From: Paratinospora sagittata
Lineage: Eukaryota; Streptophyta; Magnoliopsida; Ranunculales; Menispermaceae
Length of the DNA stretch: 64,000 nt
Reading direction: 5' to 3'
Assembly (NCBI GenBank): GCA_035771175.1
Contig: CM069592.1
Location: forward strand, 42,091,995 to 42,155,994
Part shown: positions 42,373 through 58,666 of the stretch, in pieces
Layout of the letters: each line of letters starts with the position of its first letter
How positions within the stretch are numbered: the stretch's first letter is position 1
Made by a program: the position numbers and the translations under genes
The notes under the pieces: model-generated
Database searches by the model: none
Seen by the model: the letters and a program-made list of their open reading frames with translations, nothing else
Told to the model about the DNA's origin: nothing

Positions 42373-44185
42373 TTCTAACGATGCACTGCTTGCTTTCCAC
42401 GTGTTAATTCATCCCTACATAAGGAAGACTATCTCCCCAAGATCGAAGATAATATAAACTTATAATTCAAATATTGACTTTCACTCGTAAAGAGTAGGGT
42501 GAAAGAAGCTGACAGCCATGTTGTCAATCCTAATTGTGGAAGATTTTGTAGAGTCGAGGATATATATTCTAAAATGTATCTTAAAGTGGCATGAAAGTTA
42601 TTAGACGTAGGCTCGTGAGACGCAGGTTGAATTTTAAGGGTGTTCCTGTATTAATTTTTGAAAACGTTTTTGTTAGAAAATATCTTTTATTTTGCTCTTG
42701 CTTTGAAAGAGACTGGTTCTATACTAGAAGGGTACGAAAGCAAAGGGTGATAGGTGGCATTTGGTGAGGGCAGGGGCAAGATTGGAGTTTGATCATCTGG
42801 TGCAAGCTGGAAATTTGAGCCATTATGACTAGGGTTGTTGATTGTGTAGTTCATCTTATCTAATCCATCTTTGAGTTAAATCAAGCCAATTAAGCTTTTG
42901 TTTTGTGTTTCCCATTTAAAGAAACGCAACAAGTGGGGGGCAAGAACATCAAGTAATAGTGTTAGCCTTTAAAAGGCCATTTTGATATTCTCTCTCTCTA
43001 GCTCAGATATGGCGCCCTTAAGTAAGCATCATTAGTCTGGGTGTGTATCTCTCTCTCTCTCACTACAATATAATATTATATTAAGATTTACTTTAACCTT
43101 TTTGTTGTTTGGTGGAGAAGATAAGGTCCCTACATGCCATCTATTATTTTATTTTATTTTTTGTTAAATATAGTTTTAAAAGTCTGCCTTTTCCTTTCAT
43201 TTTTATTCTTCATGTGGACTTAGAATATGGATCTCGATTAGCTATCAAATAAGTTAAAAAAGAAAACAAGTTAGAAATATTTGACTCTACTCTTAGAAGA
43301 TCATTTTCCTTTGAGCAAAGACACAAACACCCAATTTTCTCAAGCAATTATGCTACTCATTAGACACAAAGTGTACTAATTTTGATGCATGTAATTAGCT
43401 CTGATTTGTTCTTTATGATACAACATCTAATTTCAAAAGACCCACTTATAAACTACTTAGGTATTTTAACTTATCTAATTAAAAAAAGGAAAAAAAAAAC
43501 ATAATGATGGTGTTTACTAACTCTACTTACAAGAGGGAAAGATGATAAAAAAGTTATTTTTTTAAAAATATTTTTATTTTTTCTGCCCCTATTTGAAATA
43601 CAGACACAACCTCTATAAAAAAAAGTAAAAAGTTTTGTTGTATTCTATTTGAGCTTAAACTTGTACTACAAATAAATATTTATTTTTAAGTAGATATAGA
43701 GAGTAAATAGAGTTAACAATACTGTCATTGCATAAAAGAGATGCAAATAGAGACATTGATTTAACATAGCTTAGATGTTGTTAAATGCCTAAATAGCTAA
43801 ATACATTATATGGGTCACTAATTTTGATGATCCGCAAGCAAAAATGCACTAAAAAACTTATCGTTACAGTAAAGCCCAGAATCATAAACCCCAAAAAAAA
43901 ATTGAGCTAAAGCCCAAACCAGGAACTACTGAACCTAAAGAAGAAGCTGGCTATTGTGTTGTTAAAAGTGCTTGTTTGGAGTAGCTCAGCACAGGCTTCT
44001 TATATCCCTCTCTCTCACCGTCTGACGTTCGGCTTAGGTAAGCATAAAAGGGCCCAACTGCAAGTCACGCTAAGCAATTCTCACACACAGGTCAACTGAT
44101 TCACTCACTAAGCCGCTGTATCTCTTTTCTTTTGTTCCTCTCTCACTTCAATAATCCTTAAAAGGCTCTTGCTTTGATGCTTTCC
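42373..44185. other. Intergenic DNA between the small candidate gene and SCPL45
   Basis: No further gene seen. Includes CT-rich runs near 42991 and 43051. A diverged copy of the 25.3 kb dispersed repeat lies at about 43550-43735. The promoters of two divergent genes are expected here. Confidence 0.5.
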
Positions 44186-47974
<3,789 letters not shown>

Positions 47975-48637
47975 TGATCAGTGTCATGGAATTAGGTTTG
48001 ACTGTAAGTAAAGTTTGTCTCTTTCTTTGTGTTAAAATAAGCAATTATAGTCTGAAAAAAAAAAAAAAAGAAGGGGTCCAAAAGGGCAAAAAAAAAAAGA
48101 GGGAGAAATTTGCATTTGTTTGTGGATTGGGTTTGCCAGTGTAAGGGAGCTTTGATTTGAAACAATTTTTGTAAAGATCAAAAGTAAGAAAAAAAAATGT
48201 TTCATATATTTTCATTATTGCAATAGAAAAAAAAAAAAATTCTCAACTAAATCTCTTGCAGAATCTCATATAAATTGTCAACATTGTGGAAAAATTTCCA
48301 CTTGAAATCTCAGTAGAAATGTGTTTGTTTTAATGAAAAGTCCTTGTCTTTGCTAAAATGTCAAACACCCATGTTGGAAAATCCGAGCAAATACAGATAT
48401 TTGATAGGGGTAGAAAAACTGTTAAAATGTGGAGTTGTTGGGTTGGTTAGTCACTTTTCTCATTGTTGATAAGAGAATCAAGAAAAAGATATTCATAGAA
48501 AGAATCAATTGTGGGGGGATGTTTTATTTGCAAAAGACAACCTAGTAGCAGGTGCTCACATTCCAATGAGCTATAACAAGGCATTTTGCCATGCATTATC
48601 TTAGCTTCTTTTCAACTGCATGAGCTAGAGGTTCCAA
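47975..48637. other. SCPL45 3' UTR and flank
   Basis: The 3' UTR probably spans the first 200-300 bp, which contain several A runs (for example about 48054-48069 and 48089-48100). No gene seen. Confidence 0.5.
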
Positions 48638-49395
48638 AAAAGGCTTTACAAGATTCAAGATTAGTAAGACTAAAAATGCATCCATTAAATGTAATTTTAG
48701 TACCAATAAGTAAAAATTATAAGTATGTAAGGATTAATTATTTCATCACGAATGTAAAATAGGTGAAGATGTGAATCATAAAGTTAAAAGCAGGATGAAA
48801 TAAATGGAGTGCTTTGAGGGTATTATATGATTGAAGTATCTCATTGAAGTTGAAAGAATTTTTTTATAAAATCACTATTAATTAGGCCAGCTATGTTGTA
48901 TGGAACAAAGTGTTGCGCAATAAAGAAATATGTGAATAAATAAAATGTACAAAAATGCACATGTTAAAGATGGATATAAACTTTAAAATATAAAATTAGA
49001 AATGAACATACACGAGAAATAGTAGAAGTGGCCTAAATTGAAGATAAAATAAGAGAAAATCGATTAAGATAGTACACAACGAAGACATTTAAATGCTCAG
49101 TTAGGAAGAGTAATATTTTAACAAACCACTGCAATGATTGAGGTAGAGAACCCACCAGCGCTTGACACAAGTGGTGGGTACCCTGGAGGTTTGAGTACGT
49201 GTGTGTAGTGTTTGTATAAAAAAAAGAAAAAATTGATTGAGATAAAGAGAAACCTAAAATAGTATGAACAAAAATAATTAAGAAAGATATAACTATTTAT
49301 AATTTAAATTTCAACTTAGTTTAGATAGCACAAGGTGGAGAAAGTAGAATCATTTAGCCAATCTCATGTGGTTGAAAAAAAATTGAGTTAAGTTA
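48638..49395 (+). mobile_element. RTE-type LINE, decayed 3' part, downstream of SCPL45
   Basis: Starts GAGCTAGAGGTTCCAAAAAA and contains AGGCCAGCTATGTTGTATGG, read as RPAMLYGTKCCAIKK, the RTE landmark. It ends with TTAGCCAATCTCATGTGG and a TTGAGTTAAGTTAAA tail. It runs collinear with the 31.4-32.1 kb copy, including the TCCATTAAATGTAATTTTAG stretch. Interrupted by a SINE piece at about 49148-49225. Confidence 0.65.
49148..49225 (+). mobile_element. tRNA-like SINE piece nested in the RTE fragment
   Basis: AGCGCTTGACACAAGTGG (box A-like) and GGAGGTTTGAGTACG (box B-like) are about 30 bp apart, followed by GTGTGTGTAG and an A-rich end. The flanking RTE sequence resumes afterwards, so this insertion is younger than the LINE. 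Confidence 0.45.
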
Positions 49396-50158
49396 AATTT
49401 GTTTTTACCATTTCACCCAATCAAAAGTTATAACTAGATCTACTTTTGATTATCTTTATATTTACAAAGAGCTTCTAAATGTATTCACCAAATACATTCA
49501 TTCTACCTGCATCAAACAAAAATTAGTGTACAGTTAGTATATTTTGTGAGTACATTTAGAATCACCCTGTTTATATTATAATCAATTTTGCATATGGGTA
49601 TACTATAACATTGTTTTTCCTTTTTTCAGTTTTGTATAACATGTCTGAGGAAATTCATAACCACTCACATAAAGTCTGCGGATTCCAAATAACAATAACA
49701 AATTTTTTTTTTTCTCGGGCAACTGTACTTTTTAAGTTTTGTATCAAGTGACAGGATTAACTCCAAATTTAAAAATTTCTTCAACAATGGAATGAACGTT
49801 AACAAAAATAAAATAAAATAAAATAAAATCCTCTTTTTCTACTTCACTCTATCAAGTATAAGTTCAACATTTATATTACAAAATATAATCGTGGCAGATC
49901 TTGGTGGTGTTGAATTATTTACTTGTCAAGACCATAAGCATTAAATACTTAGAAGAAAGCACTAATCCTGCTCGTATAGCATAAAAAAGAACCCAAAAGT
50001 CAGAGACCATGAAATTTTGAAGCACAGTTGGGGAGCTAATATCACATAAAGAAGCCATCCCACCCAAACAGAAACACAACAAATAAAACCTAATTCAAAT
50101 GTAATTGGGAGAACAGAAAACATGCTTACTGAAGGAAAGGAGAAGACGAGAGCTTTGT
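49396..50158. other. Spacer between convergent SCPL45 and CLPC
   Basis: The part nearest 50158 should be the CLPC 3' UTR (minus strand). No other gene recognised. Short (AATAA)n-like run at about 49807-49829. Confidence 0.5.
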
Positions 50159-53100
50159 TTACACAGGAACCGCAGGTGGAGGCAATGTCTCGGGAGCGCC
50201 ACTGCTTCCGTTGAGCACCGTTACATTTCCATCACCGTCCACATCAACAATAACCGAATCCCCTTCCTTAATCTCTCCCGACAGCATCTTCTCCGCCATG
50301 CTATCCTCCAAAAGCCTCATTATTGCTCGTCTCAACGGTCTCGCACCATAGCTCGGGCTGTAGCCTTCGTCCACAACTCGGTCTCTGAACCTCTCCGTAA
50401 CCTGAAGCTCTATATCCTTTGGTTTTAACCTATCAAACACTTCCTTCAACATTATGTCGGCAATATCCTTCACCTCCAACTTGGATAGCTGCCGGAAAAC
50501 AATCATTTCGTCTAACCTGTTCAGGAATTCAGGTCTAAAATACTGCTTCAGCTCCTCGGTCACCAAGCTCTTTATCCGGTTGTAGCTACTGTCCTTCTCG
50601 TCGTAGTCTAGATCAAATCCAATCCGGCGACCACCCTTCTCAATCACACTGCTCCCGACATTGGATGTCATAATTAGAAGTGTGTTTTTGAAATCTACAG
50701 TTCTTCCTTTGCTATCTGTTAGCCGCCCATCTTCTAGTATCTGAAGCATCATGTTGAAGACGTCAGGGTGAGCCTTCTCTATCTCATCAAAGAGGACCAC
50801 GGTGTATGGACGGCGCCTAACCGCTTCAGTGAGCTGACCACCCTCGGTGTAGCCAACATAACCGGGTGGAGAACCGATGAGCTTGGAGACAGTATGCCTC
50901 TCCATGAACTCACTCATGTCGAGTCGGATCATGGCTTCCTCAGAGCCAAAGTAGTATGCAGCCAGAGCCTTTGCTAGTTCTGACTTACCAACTCCGGTTG
51001 GACCGGAAAATATGAAGCTGGCAATTGGTCGGTTGGGGTTTTTAAGTCCAACACGGGCACGGCGGATAGCACGACTTATAGCTTTGACGGCTTCATCCTG
51101 ACCAACGACTCTCTTGTGGAGTGTTTCTTCCATTTTGAGAAGGCGATCAGACTCGTCAGTGGAGACCTTTTCAACGGGAATGCCTGTCCAAGAAGATACA
51201 ATGTGCTGTATGTCCACTTCAGTCACAATAGGACCTGTATCACCTGCCTCACTTTCTGCCTTGCTTTTCTCCTTGCCCTTGTCAACAAGATTTGTGATCT
51301 GGGCCTTGAGGTCCATTTCCCTATCTCTCAATTCTCCAGCCTGTCAAAAGCTCAACACTTGTGAGCCTGTTGGGTGGATAAACTATTTGGTAATTCCTAG
51401 AAGTAAAACCAAAATTTAAATACAGGAAATAATGGCGAGTCGTATTCAAGCCAGCCGTCAGTGAGTTTAAAATGCATCTCCCAAAACATAGTTAGTAAAA
51501 TTTCTAGAAATTTACAAAGCTAGTGTGGGGCTATGGAAGGGAACTCCTGAAAGATGGGAACCCGTTTGGCTATGGATGTGTAGATCCCACAGGTAACATG
51601 CAAATGTTTCTTTACTGAACTTCTCTATGAAGCTAACTTCACTAAAATCAGCTGCTTAATGAAAAGAATAAAAATGAAAACTTCTTGTATTCTTGGATAA
51701 ATATGCACTAAATTGCGAGATTGCAGAAAGTTTGAAGTACCTTTTCAAAGTCCTGACTACGAACAGCTTCATTCTTCTCCTTTGTTATTTGCCTCAGCTC
51801 TTTCTCAAGCTCTCTTGCTTCCTCAGGCAGCTGCAAAGGATAGAGTATTGAGCCATGTTAATATATGGAAGGGCAAAATTAGAAGAAAGAAACTAGGTCA
51901 GGAAAGCATACCTGGGCATTACGAAGCCGAACCCGAGAACCAGCCTCGTCAACCAAGTCAATTGCTTTGTCAGGGAGAAAGCGATCACTGGCTTGAAGAA
52001 ATATTTATGAGAGAAAAACTATACAGGAAACAAAACATGACAAAGAAGGATTTAATTGATAAAAAGGTATATTAGAACACTACAACCTCTACAGAAGATA
52101 TCAATCTCAACCCATATCTAGGCTTTCTAGCATGTATTAATGTAAACACTCCATTTCCTAAGATTAAAAGGACAGCCTAGTGCACGAACCTCCCACCAAT
52201 AGACAGAGTCCCGGGGAAGGGTCACACCACTTTGGGGTCTATTATACTCAACCTTACCTTACAATGCAAGAGGTTGTTTCCACGGCAGCAACTCTTACCA
52301 TTGATCCAATTAGATAATTAAAATAATTTTAGTAATATATATCCAGCATGATTCAATATATGCCAAGGAACACTAGTTGCTTCTGGTTTTATTTTAAGCA
52401 AGAATCATATGATTTTCAACATTTATGAGCTGATCCAAGGAAAACAACAAAGTAGGGCAGTGGATACAAATGAAACAAAGACCTCACGAACCTGATGTAC
52501 TGGTATGACAATCGTGCAGCAGCAACTAGGGCTTCGTCAGTGTAACGGAGCTTATGATGAATTTCATATCTCTCCCGCAGCCCTTTCAGAATCTGTATGG
52601 TCTCATCAACAGATGGTTCAGGAACTTTTACTGGCTGGAATCGTCTTTCCAAAGCCGGGTCTTTCTCAATGTGTTTCCTGTATTCATCCAGTGTTGTCGC
52701 ACCAATGCACTGCACCAATTAAATCAGACTTTTACACTGACTGTAAAGGTAAATTATAAAACGATTTCTACTACAGATCAGAGAAGGATGTGTAAGCCCA
52801 CATTGACCACAAAAAACAAGTAGGATGAGAAAAGAATGATAGTATGCAAATCATTTGAAGTTTCTCTCCTACACTGAAATAACCAGGGGATAGTATGAAA
52901 AGGAAAGAAAGATGCTTCAAGCGGTGAAAATATATCATAATTAAGTATCAAAATGAAATGTCATCTAGTAAAACAAATCTTCAAACATCCTCCATAATCA
53001 TACAAGTTAAATAGTGAAAAATAAAAAGAAATAATAATTGAAATTACCACACAGTTTAGCCTTTCAATTGATGGTATATAAACTCAACCAAATTGAATAT

Positions 53101-55234
53101 AAACTAATCCAGGGATTTTGCTTGATTGAAAAGAAAGATATTTTGACTAGTTACTTGAGATCATAGTCTTCTCACATAGGGCTCTCAATAAAATGGCTGA
53201 AAACAAGAGAATAAAATCCATGGCTCCTGCTTCATTTGGCCAGCGCATCACATGTAAAACAAAGGATTCCCATTGATCCAGTGACAACAATTTTAGGAAC
53301 CATAAAAATAATTACCTGGAGTTCTCCTCTTGAAAGAGCCGGTTTCAAAATATTTGCTGCATCAATTGCACCCTCTGCTGCTCCTGCTCCTATTAATGTG
53401 TGCACCTCATCAATAAAGAGTATTATCTCATCACTTTGTTTAATTTCTTCCATCAGCTTCTTTAGCCTCTCTTCAAACTCTCCACGATATTTTGTACCAG
53501 CCACAAGAAGACCCATATCCAGTGTAATGACCTGAATCACATCAAGGAAACTTAAAATGAACTCTGCCAAAAAACCATCATGTAGTTAGCGGATTAAAAT
53601 ATGTAACAAGGGCGCTGCATTAATAGGAAAAATGTGATTCCACACGTCAACCATAGCACAGAACTCATATTCCCCAGACTTGAGGGCAATTCATTTGTGG
53701 ATGTTCAAGTCACATTAGAACATCAAATTATCTTAGTTCACCTTCTTTCCCTCAATTGTTTCTGGAACATCACCATTTGAAATCCGCTGCGCCAGCCCTT
53801 CTGCAATTGCTGTTTTTCCAACACCTGGTTCTCCAATCAGGCAGGGGTTGTTCTTTGTCCGCCTTCCTAAAATTTGAGTCACACGCTCTATTTGTTGTTG
53901 CCTTCCAACAACTGGATCCAGCTTTCCCTGTGAAAGAAAGGAAAACACTCAGACATTGGTTCAAACGAACTTATCAATCTTATAAGAATAGAAGTTCATA
54001 GAATGGTTAAGTAATCATTTGTACCTCCTCTGCCAATTTTGTCAGATTGGTACCATATTCCTCAAGTGTAGGCATCTTATTACCACTGCTGCCACCTCCA
54101 ACTCCAGCACCAACAGCTTCTGCGCTTTCTCCGACCATTCGGATAACCTGGTTTTATCAATCAAATTCAAATCTGTATAGCTATTCATTTTAGAATAACA
54201 AGCATGAGATGGGAGAAGAGATTGAGGTGATTAAACAACGGCATTTCACAAACTTACCTGTGTACGAATGTTACTGGGATCAGCACCAAGGTTTTCAAGC
54301 ACACGGGCTGCAACACCTTCACCCTCACGAAGCAGTCCTAGAAGCAGATGCTCAGACCCAATATAGTTATGACCTGAAAAATAAAACAAAAATAAATAAG
54401 GTCTTACCTCAAGCAGATTAAGAAGGCTTGAACTATGCTCCATACATTAAAATATATATGCAAATTACTCTATTGTTCTTCAAACGAGATATTTATCACC
54501 AAAAAGTCAAAGAAATAAACAAGATGGTGTTATCCAAGCAGACAAGAAGAGAAGGGGAACTCAACTCAACTAAGCCTTTTCCAATTTAGAACCAAGGTTC
54601 AAACTGCTGACACATTGGACTATTGTAATGGATTTAACAACTAGAAAATATGTAAGAATTAATAATTACCAAGCTGGCGGGCTTCCTCTAGTGAAAGCTC
54701 CAAAACACGCTTTGCACGGGGAGTAAATGGTATCTCCACAGCAACAAATCCACTTCCCCTCCCAATGATCTTCTCAACTTCAACTCGTGCATCCTTTAGA
54801 TTTATTCCCATGGACTTAAGAACCTTTGCAGCAATTCCAGTTCCTTCACCAATAAGGCCCAACAAAATCTGTTCTGTGCCAACAAAGTTGTGCCCCAAAC
54901 GTCTAGCTTCCTCTTGCGCAAGCATAATAACTTTAATAGCCTTCTCTGTGAAGCGTTCAAACATAGCTCTGGCAACCCCTCGACTTGCCCTTCCACGTGG
55001 AACAGATATTGCTGCTTTGACCTTCGACCCAAAATCAGGGTTAAACTTCAACATTGTATCTAAAGCATTTGATCGTCGTAGTCCTGAGAAACCTCGCACT
55101 CTCTGGCTTGATGTTTGGACACTACACATCATTTTGACAGTTTTTTTGTTTTTTCCAGATCCTCTAAGTTGGCCACGATTTTCACCTACAACTGCAGCAG
55201 GGAGATTTGTTGACTGCACCAAAGCCCTAGCCAT
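50159..55234 (-). CDS. CLPC1: Chloroplast Hsp100 chaperone ClpC (ClpC1/ClpC2 type)
   Basis: AAA+ unfoldase of the chloroplast stroma: feeds substrates to the ClpP protease and works at the inner-envelope import motor. Nine coding exons, minus strand: 55234-54670, 54373-54258, 54147-54025, 53927-53742, 53531-53316, 52709-52492, 51987-51912, 51830-51741, 51340-50159; together 923 aa (Arabidopsis ClpC1 929). Ser/Lys-rich transit peptide, residues about 1-90. Two Clp-N repeats, about 92-240 ([37 protein letters not shown]). First AAA+ domain with Walker A GEPGVGKT (about 300) and Walker [14 protein letters not shown] coiled-coil motif about 505-550. Second AAA+ domain with GPTGVGKS (about 643) and [11 protein letters not shown]. 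The GRRIGFDLD loop is the ClpP-docking IGF motif. All active-site motifs are intact. Which of the two plant paralogues this is cannot be decided from one sequence. Confidence 0.95.
52171..52307 (-). mobile_element. Au-type SINE with internal deletion, in CLPC intron 6
   Basis: On the plus strand it reads GACAGCCTAGTGCACGAACC, then TCCCGGGGAAGGGTCACACC, GGGTCTATTATACTCAACCT, AAGAGGTTGTTTCCACGG and CAGCAACTCTTACCATTG: the complement of an Au SINE in the right order. The box B segment between TTCCACGG and CAGCAACT has been lost. Same family as at 23.9 kb. Confidence 0.75.
54541..54590 (-). mobile_element. RTE-type LINE tail remnant in CLPC intron 1
   Basis: On the minus strand: AAATTGGAAAAGGCTTAGTT then GAGTTGAGTTCCCC, the family tail. 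The only RTE fragment noted on the minus strand. About 50 bp. Confidence 0.5.
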
Positions 55235-56476
55235 GATTCCCACTAACAAGGAGCTGCTCAAAACCAATAATCTCTACCAATACTACACAACCTGCAGATT
55301 ACACACATCCATAGCAATGATTAAACATAGCTCAACAATAGTGGACAACAGATCAATAAGTCAGCTTCAATTCAATATTTAAAGCAGAAAATAGATTTGA
55401 GTACAGAAAAGAAGTAGAAACTTGATAAGGAGTAGAATTATAAACCAAAAAATAACCTACTGGTCAGATATTCAAAAAATTGTATAAAGAAATGCTGTCT
55501 CTCAATTCTGTTCTGTTCGGTTCTAATATTCTAGCATAGTGGGGCCCATATGATTCATAGCGTATACTGTATACTATTGGCAAGTAGCTATAGAAAGCAG
55601 AAAAAGTCTTAACATATTAGAGTCCACAATATGATTTTAATTTTAGCAACAGGACAGAGGGCCTCGACAACCAGAACAAGGCAGGTGAAGTGCTTATGGA
55701 AAGGAAAGGGTAATGGAACCAATCCTACAATCTCATCCAGTTCAGGGAACTGCTAACATGCATGAAAATGGGGAAAGCCAGTGATATAAAGTCTGTCTTA
55801 CAATGGTCTCAGAAACTGAAGCAATTACAATTCAGGCTTCAATATTATGCATGCAAATAAACATGAAGCGTGAATGAACACAAAAGTCTCAAGCAGTTGA
55901 TGGCTGGACTTCTTCCATTTCTACTATCTGATATTGAATTCTCAGATTTTAAAAACTATGAGAAGTGAGCACAAAAGCTGCTATCCAGAATCATAATTTC
56001 ATGAAAACCATATCTAGTAATTAACATTTAAACAACGAATCCACATATAAATAAAACTGCAAGTACAGAATCATCAGCATAAACCAACGAAAAAAAGGAG
56101 CTAATTTTGCACCAAGTGCACGAATTTTCTCTCATTTCGGTTGAGAAGCAGACCACTCCAGCCAGAAAAAAAAAAACATACATCTGTAGCAATTTCCTCG
56201 AAAGACGATGAAATCAAGACATACAAACGCTACACAGCTCTAGATATCAGTAAACAAGATTGGATACATCACTTACAAACTAGATTGTGGGCCAGGTAAG
56301 CTATCAGAATTCAGAAAACCAGCTTAAATAATCTTAAAAAAACAAAACAAAATAAACAAAGATTGCAACTTTCAAATCCATTTCTTACATCTATAACCAA
56401 TCCTTACCTCATAACAAATCTATCAGGAAAATTCGAACCAGCAAACTAATTATCACAATTACCAACCAATTTCCTC

Positions 56477-56512
<36 letters not shown>

Positions 56513-56850
56513 AAAAAACTGATACAACAACAAATTATAAACAAAAACAGTAAAAAGAACAAGCAACGTCAACATTCAACCACAGAAAACAAAAAAAACA
56601 CTCAGAATTAAATAAAAAAGCCCTAAATTCAGCTCCAAACAACCAGATATCAGATAAATTGAAGATGATACCAGAATCACCGACTCGCAGAGGAGAAGAG
56701 AAGAGAGAGAGAGAAAGAGAGAGATTTTTCTCTTCTCCTACTACTAGAAGAGTAGTGTATAAGATCGGTAGAGTTGTTGAAGAAGAAGAAGGGAGAAAGG
56801 GGTTTTATGGAACGCAGTTACCGAAGAAGAAATGTGGATGATAATAAGCC
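55235..56850 (-). promoter_or_regulatory. CLPC leader: 5' UTR exon and a 1.38-kb leader intron
   Basis: On the minus strand a clean acceptor (ATCTGCAG/GTTGTG) ends at 55292, giving a 57-nt leader piece before the ATG. A donor (ATTCTG/GTATCA) at 56671 would close a 1380-bp intron in the 5' UTR (56671-55292). Upstream of it lies a CT-rich exon (TCTCTC runs at 56700-56730), probably starting near 56770-56810, with an ATAAAA element near 56803-56808 as possible TATA box. The intron holds a (CA)15 microsatellite at 56481-56510. Long first introns in plant leaders often raise expression. All boundaries are predictions. Confidence 0.5.
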
Positions 56851-57704
56851 ATGCTTTTTTTGTATTTTATCACTTTTTTTTTTTTTAAAGAAATATCTTC
56901 TCTCTCAATTCTTCTTCTTTCTTCTTCTACTTCCGTTGAACTTTACTTCAACTCTTATTAGGCCGCTAGACAATAATATCCGTCTACGATTTGAGATTTT
57001 TATTTTGTTTCGTTTACACAAGCAATTGCCCAACATGTGAAGCCCACAAGCCCACGCCATCGTTATTATAAAGTCAAGAGATACAGTTCCATACGTCAAT
57101 TCATATAAATATTAAATTATTTTTAGTATACAATGAAGGTTTCTTAGGCTGCGTTTATTTATAATTCATTTTAATGAATGAGAAAGCCCGGCAAGATCGC
57201 GAGAGATTGGCCAAGGAACTGTGCAATCTGCAAACTTTTTAGCCTGAAATATGGTGAAATTTGACATTGGGGCCGAAGTTATTGGGCTTGAACCTAAGCT
57301 TGTGTGTGCTCGGAGCACTACGAACTCAAGTGTTCCAGCCATTCTGGTCTCATACGGAGGAATGTGCTAGAGAACGCAGATGAAAAGCCCAAGAGGATCT
57401 GTTTTCTTAGTTTTGATCTTTGTTTTTCAATAGAGTGAAATTAGCTGATTTGCTAAATCATCTCTCATGAGTTTTAGTCATCGGAGTTCATATGTTTGAG
57501 TTTTACTCTCAAGAGTTTATGCACTACGTATATGAGGTCTATGGTTTTATAGTAAAAGGCTTTGATATTAAATTGAGTAAAATTCCAACTTATATTCTGT
57601 GGGAGATAACTTGCTCATATCTGATATAGGCCTTTTTTTTTTTTTTTTCTACACATATCTAACATCATCAACGTGAGTACCTCAACTCAGTTAGGCTGAG
57701 GGGT
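56851..57704. other. Intergenic DNA upstream of CLPC
   Basis: No gene recognised. Poly-T run at about 56872-56886 and 57631-57649. Segment 57180-57420 is less AT-rich (GAAAGCCCGGCAAGATCGCG) and may be a decayed repeat. Confidence 0.45.
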
Positions 57705-58666
57705 GGAAGCCAACCCGATGGGTTGGGTTCAAAAATCTAAACCCGAATGGTTCAGGTTGGGTCATGAGTTCACACCCTTAAAACCTAACCCAATTCAACC
57801 TGAACTAAACATAATATTAACCTTCAAATCCCTTATCCTCTAAAGTTACCAAATCACGAAACTAACGAAACCCCAAAAGTCTCAAACCCAAATCATAACC
57901 TTTTTGGCCTTCTACATAAAACTTCTCACCCTTCTTCTATTTGCTTTTTTTTTTTTTTTTTTCATTATTTCTTCTTTTTTGTATTTCTTCTTCTTCTTAG
58001 GTTTTTTTTTCTTCTAAAGTTCAAGCCATCTTCTTGAAGAACAAAATAAAAATTATAGTTATTTTAACGTGAATGACCAACCTAACCCAACCCAAAAACT
58101 AGTTTGGGTTGGGTTAAAGAATTAATTTGGTTTGAATTGAGTTTTATTTTTTTCAACGCGACCCAACCCAACCTAACCTGTTACACTCTCAATATAAGCC
58201 AGCCGACCGAACCGAACACAACCCGATGGGTTAGGTTGAATTCAAAAATCCTAACCCAAATGATTTGGGTCATGGGTTTACATTCTTAGAACCCGAACCA
58301 AACCAAACCAAACCTAACATTACTTTAAATTTTCTATCCCCTAAAGTTATCAAATTGCGAAACTAACAAAACCCCCAAAGTCTCAAAATCCAAATAGCAT
58401 ATTTTTTAGCCTTCTACATAAAAACTTCTCACACCTTCTTCTTCGATCTGCTTTTTTTTTGTTTCTTCTTCTTGTTTGTTTGTATTTCTTCTTCTTGTTA
58501 GGTTCTTTTTTTCTTCTTCTAAATTAAAGTTCAAGCGACCGTCTTAAAAAAAGGAAAATTCAACTCATCTCAATCTAAATGACCAATCCAACCCAACCCA
58601 ACTCGAACTATTTGAATTAGGTTGAGTTTTAGCTCGAACTTGACCTAACCCAACCTGTTACACTCA
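57705..58666. repeat. Tandemly duplicated block (about 480-bp unit) rich in AACCCAACCC / GGGTTGGG
   Basis: Unit 1 (about 57707-58195) and unit 2 (about 58196-58666) share, in order, AACCCGATGGGTT, TCCCTTATCCTCTAAAGTTA (unit 2 TCTATCCCCTAAAGTTA), GCGAAACTAAC-like sequence, CCTTCTACATAAAA, poly-T/TTC runs, TTAAAGTTCAAGC-like sequence, and a final CCAACCTGTTACACTC. The left edge GAGGGGTGGAAGCC resembles the 21.1 kb hAT-like element, so this may be two adjacent copies of a related element. The second unit runs directly into the satellite. Confidence 0.65.

Noticed and set aside
36000..44000. Plant microRNA precursors in the long intergenic region
   Set aside because: I looked for mature sequences of the common conserved families on both strands and saw none; a fold-based scan was not possible.
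54765..55382. 205-codon plus-strand frame over CLPC exon 1
   Set aside because: It is the antisense shadow of the transit peptide and Clp-N coding sequence; no domain or splice partner.
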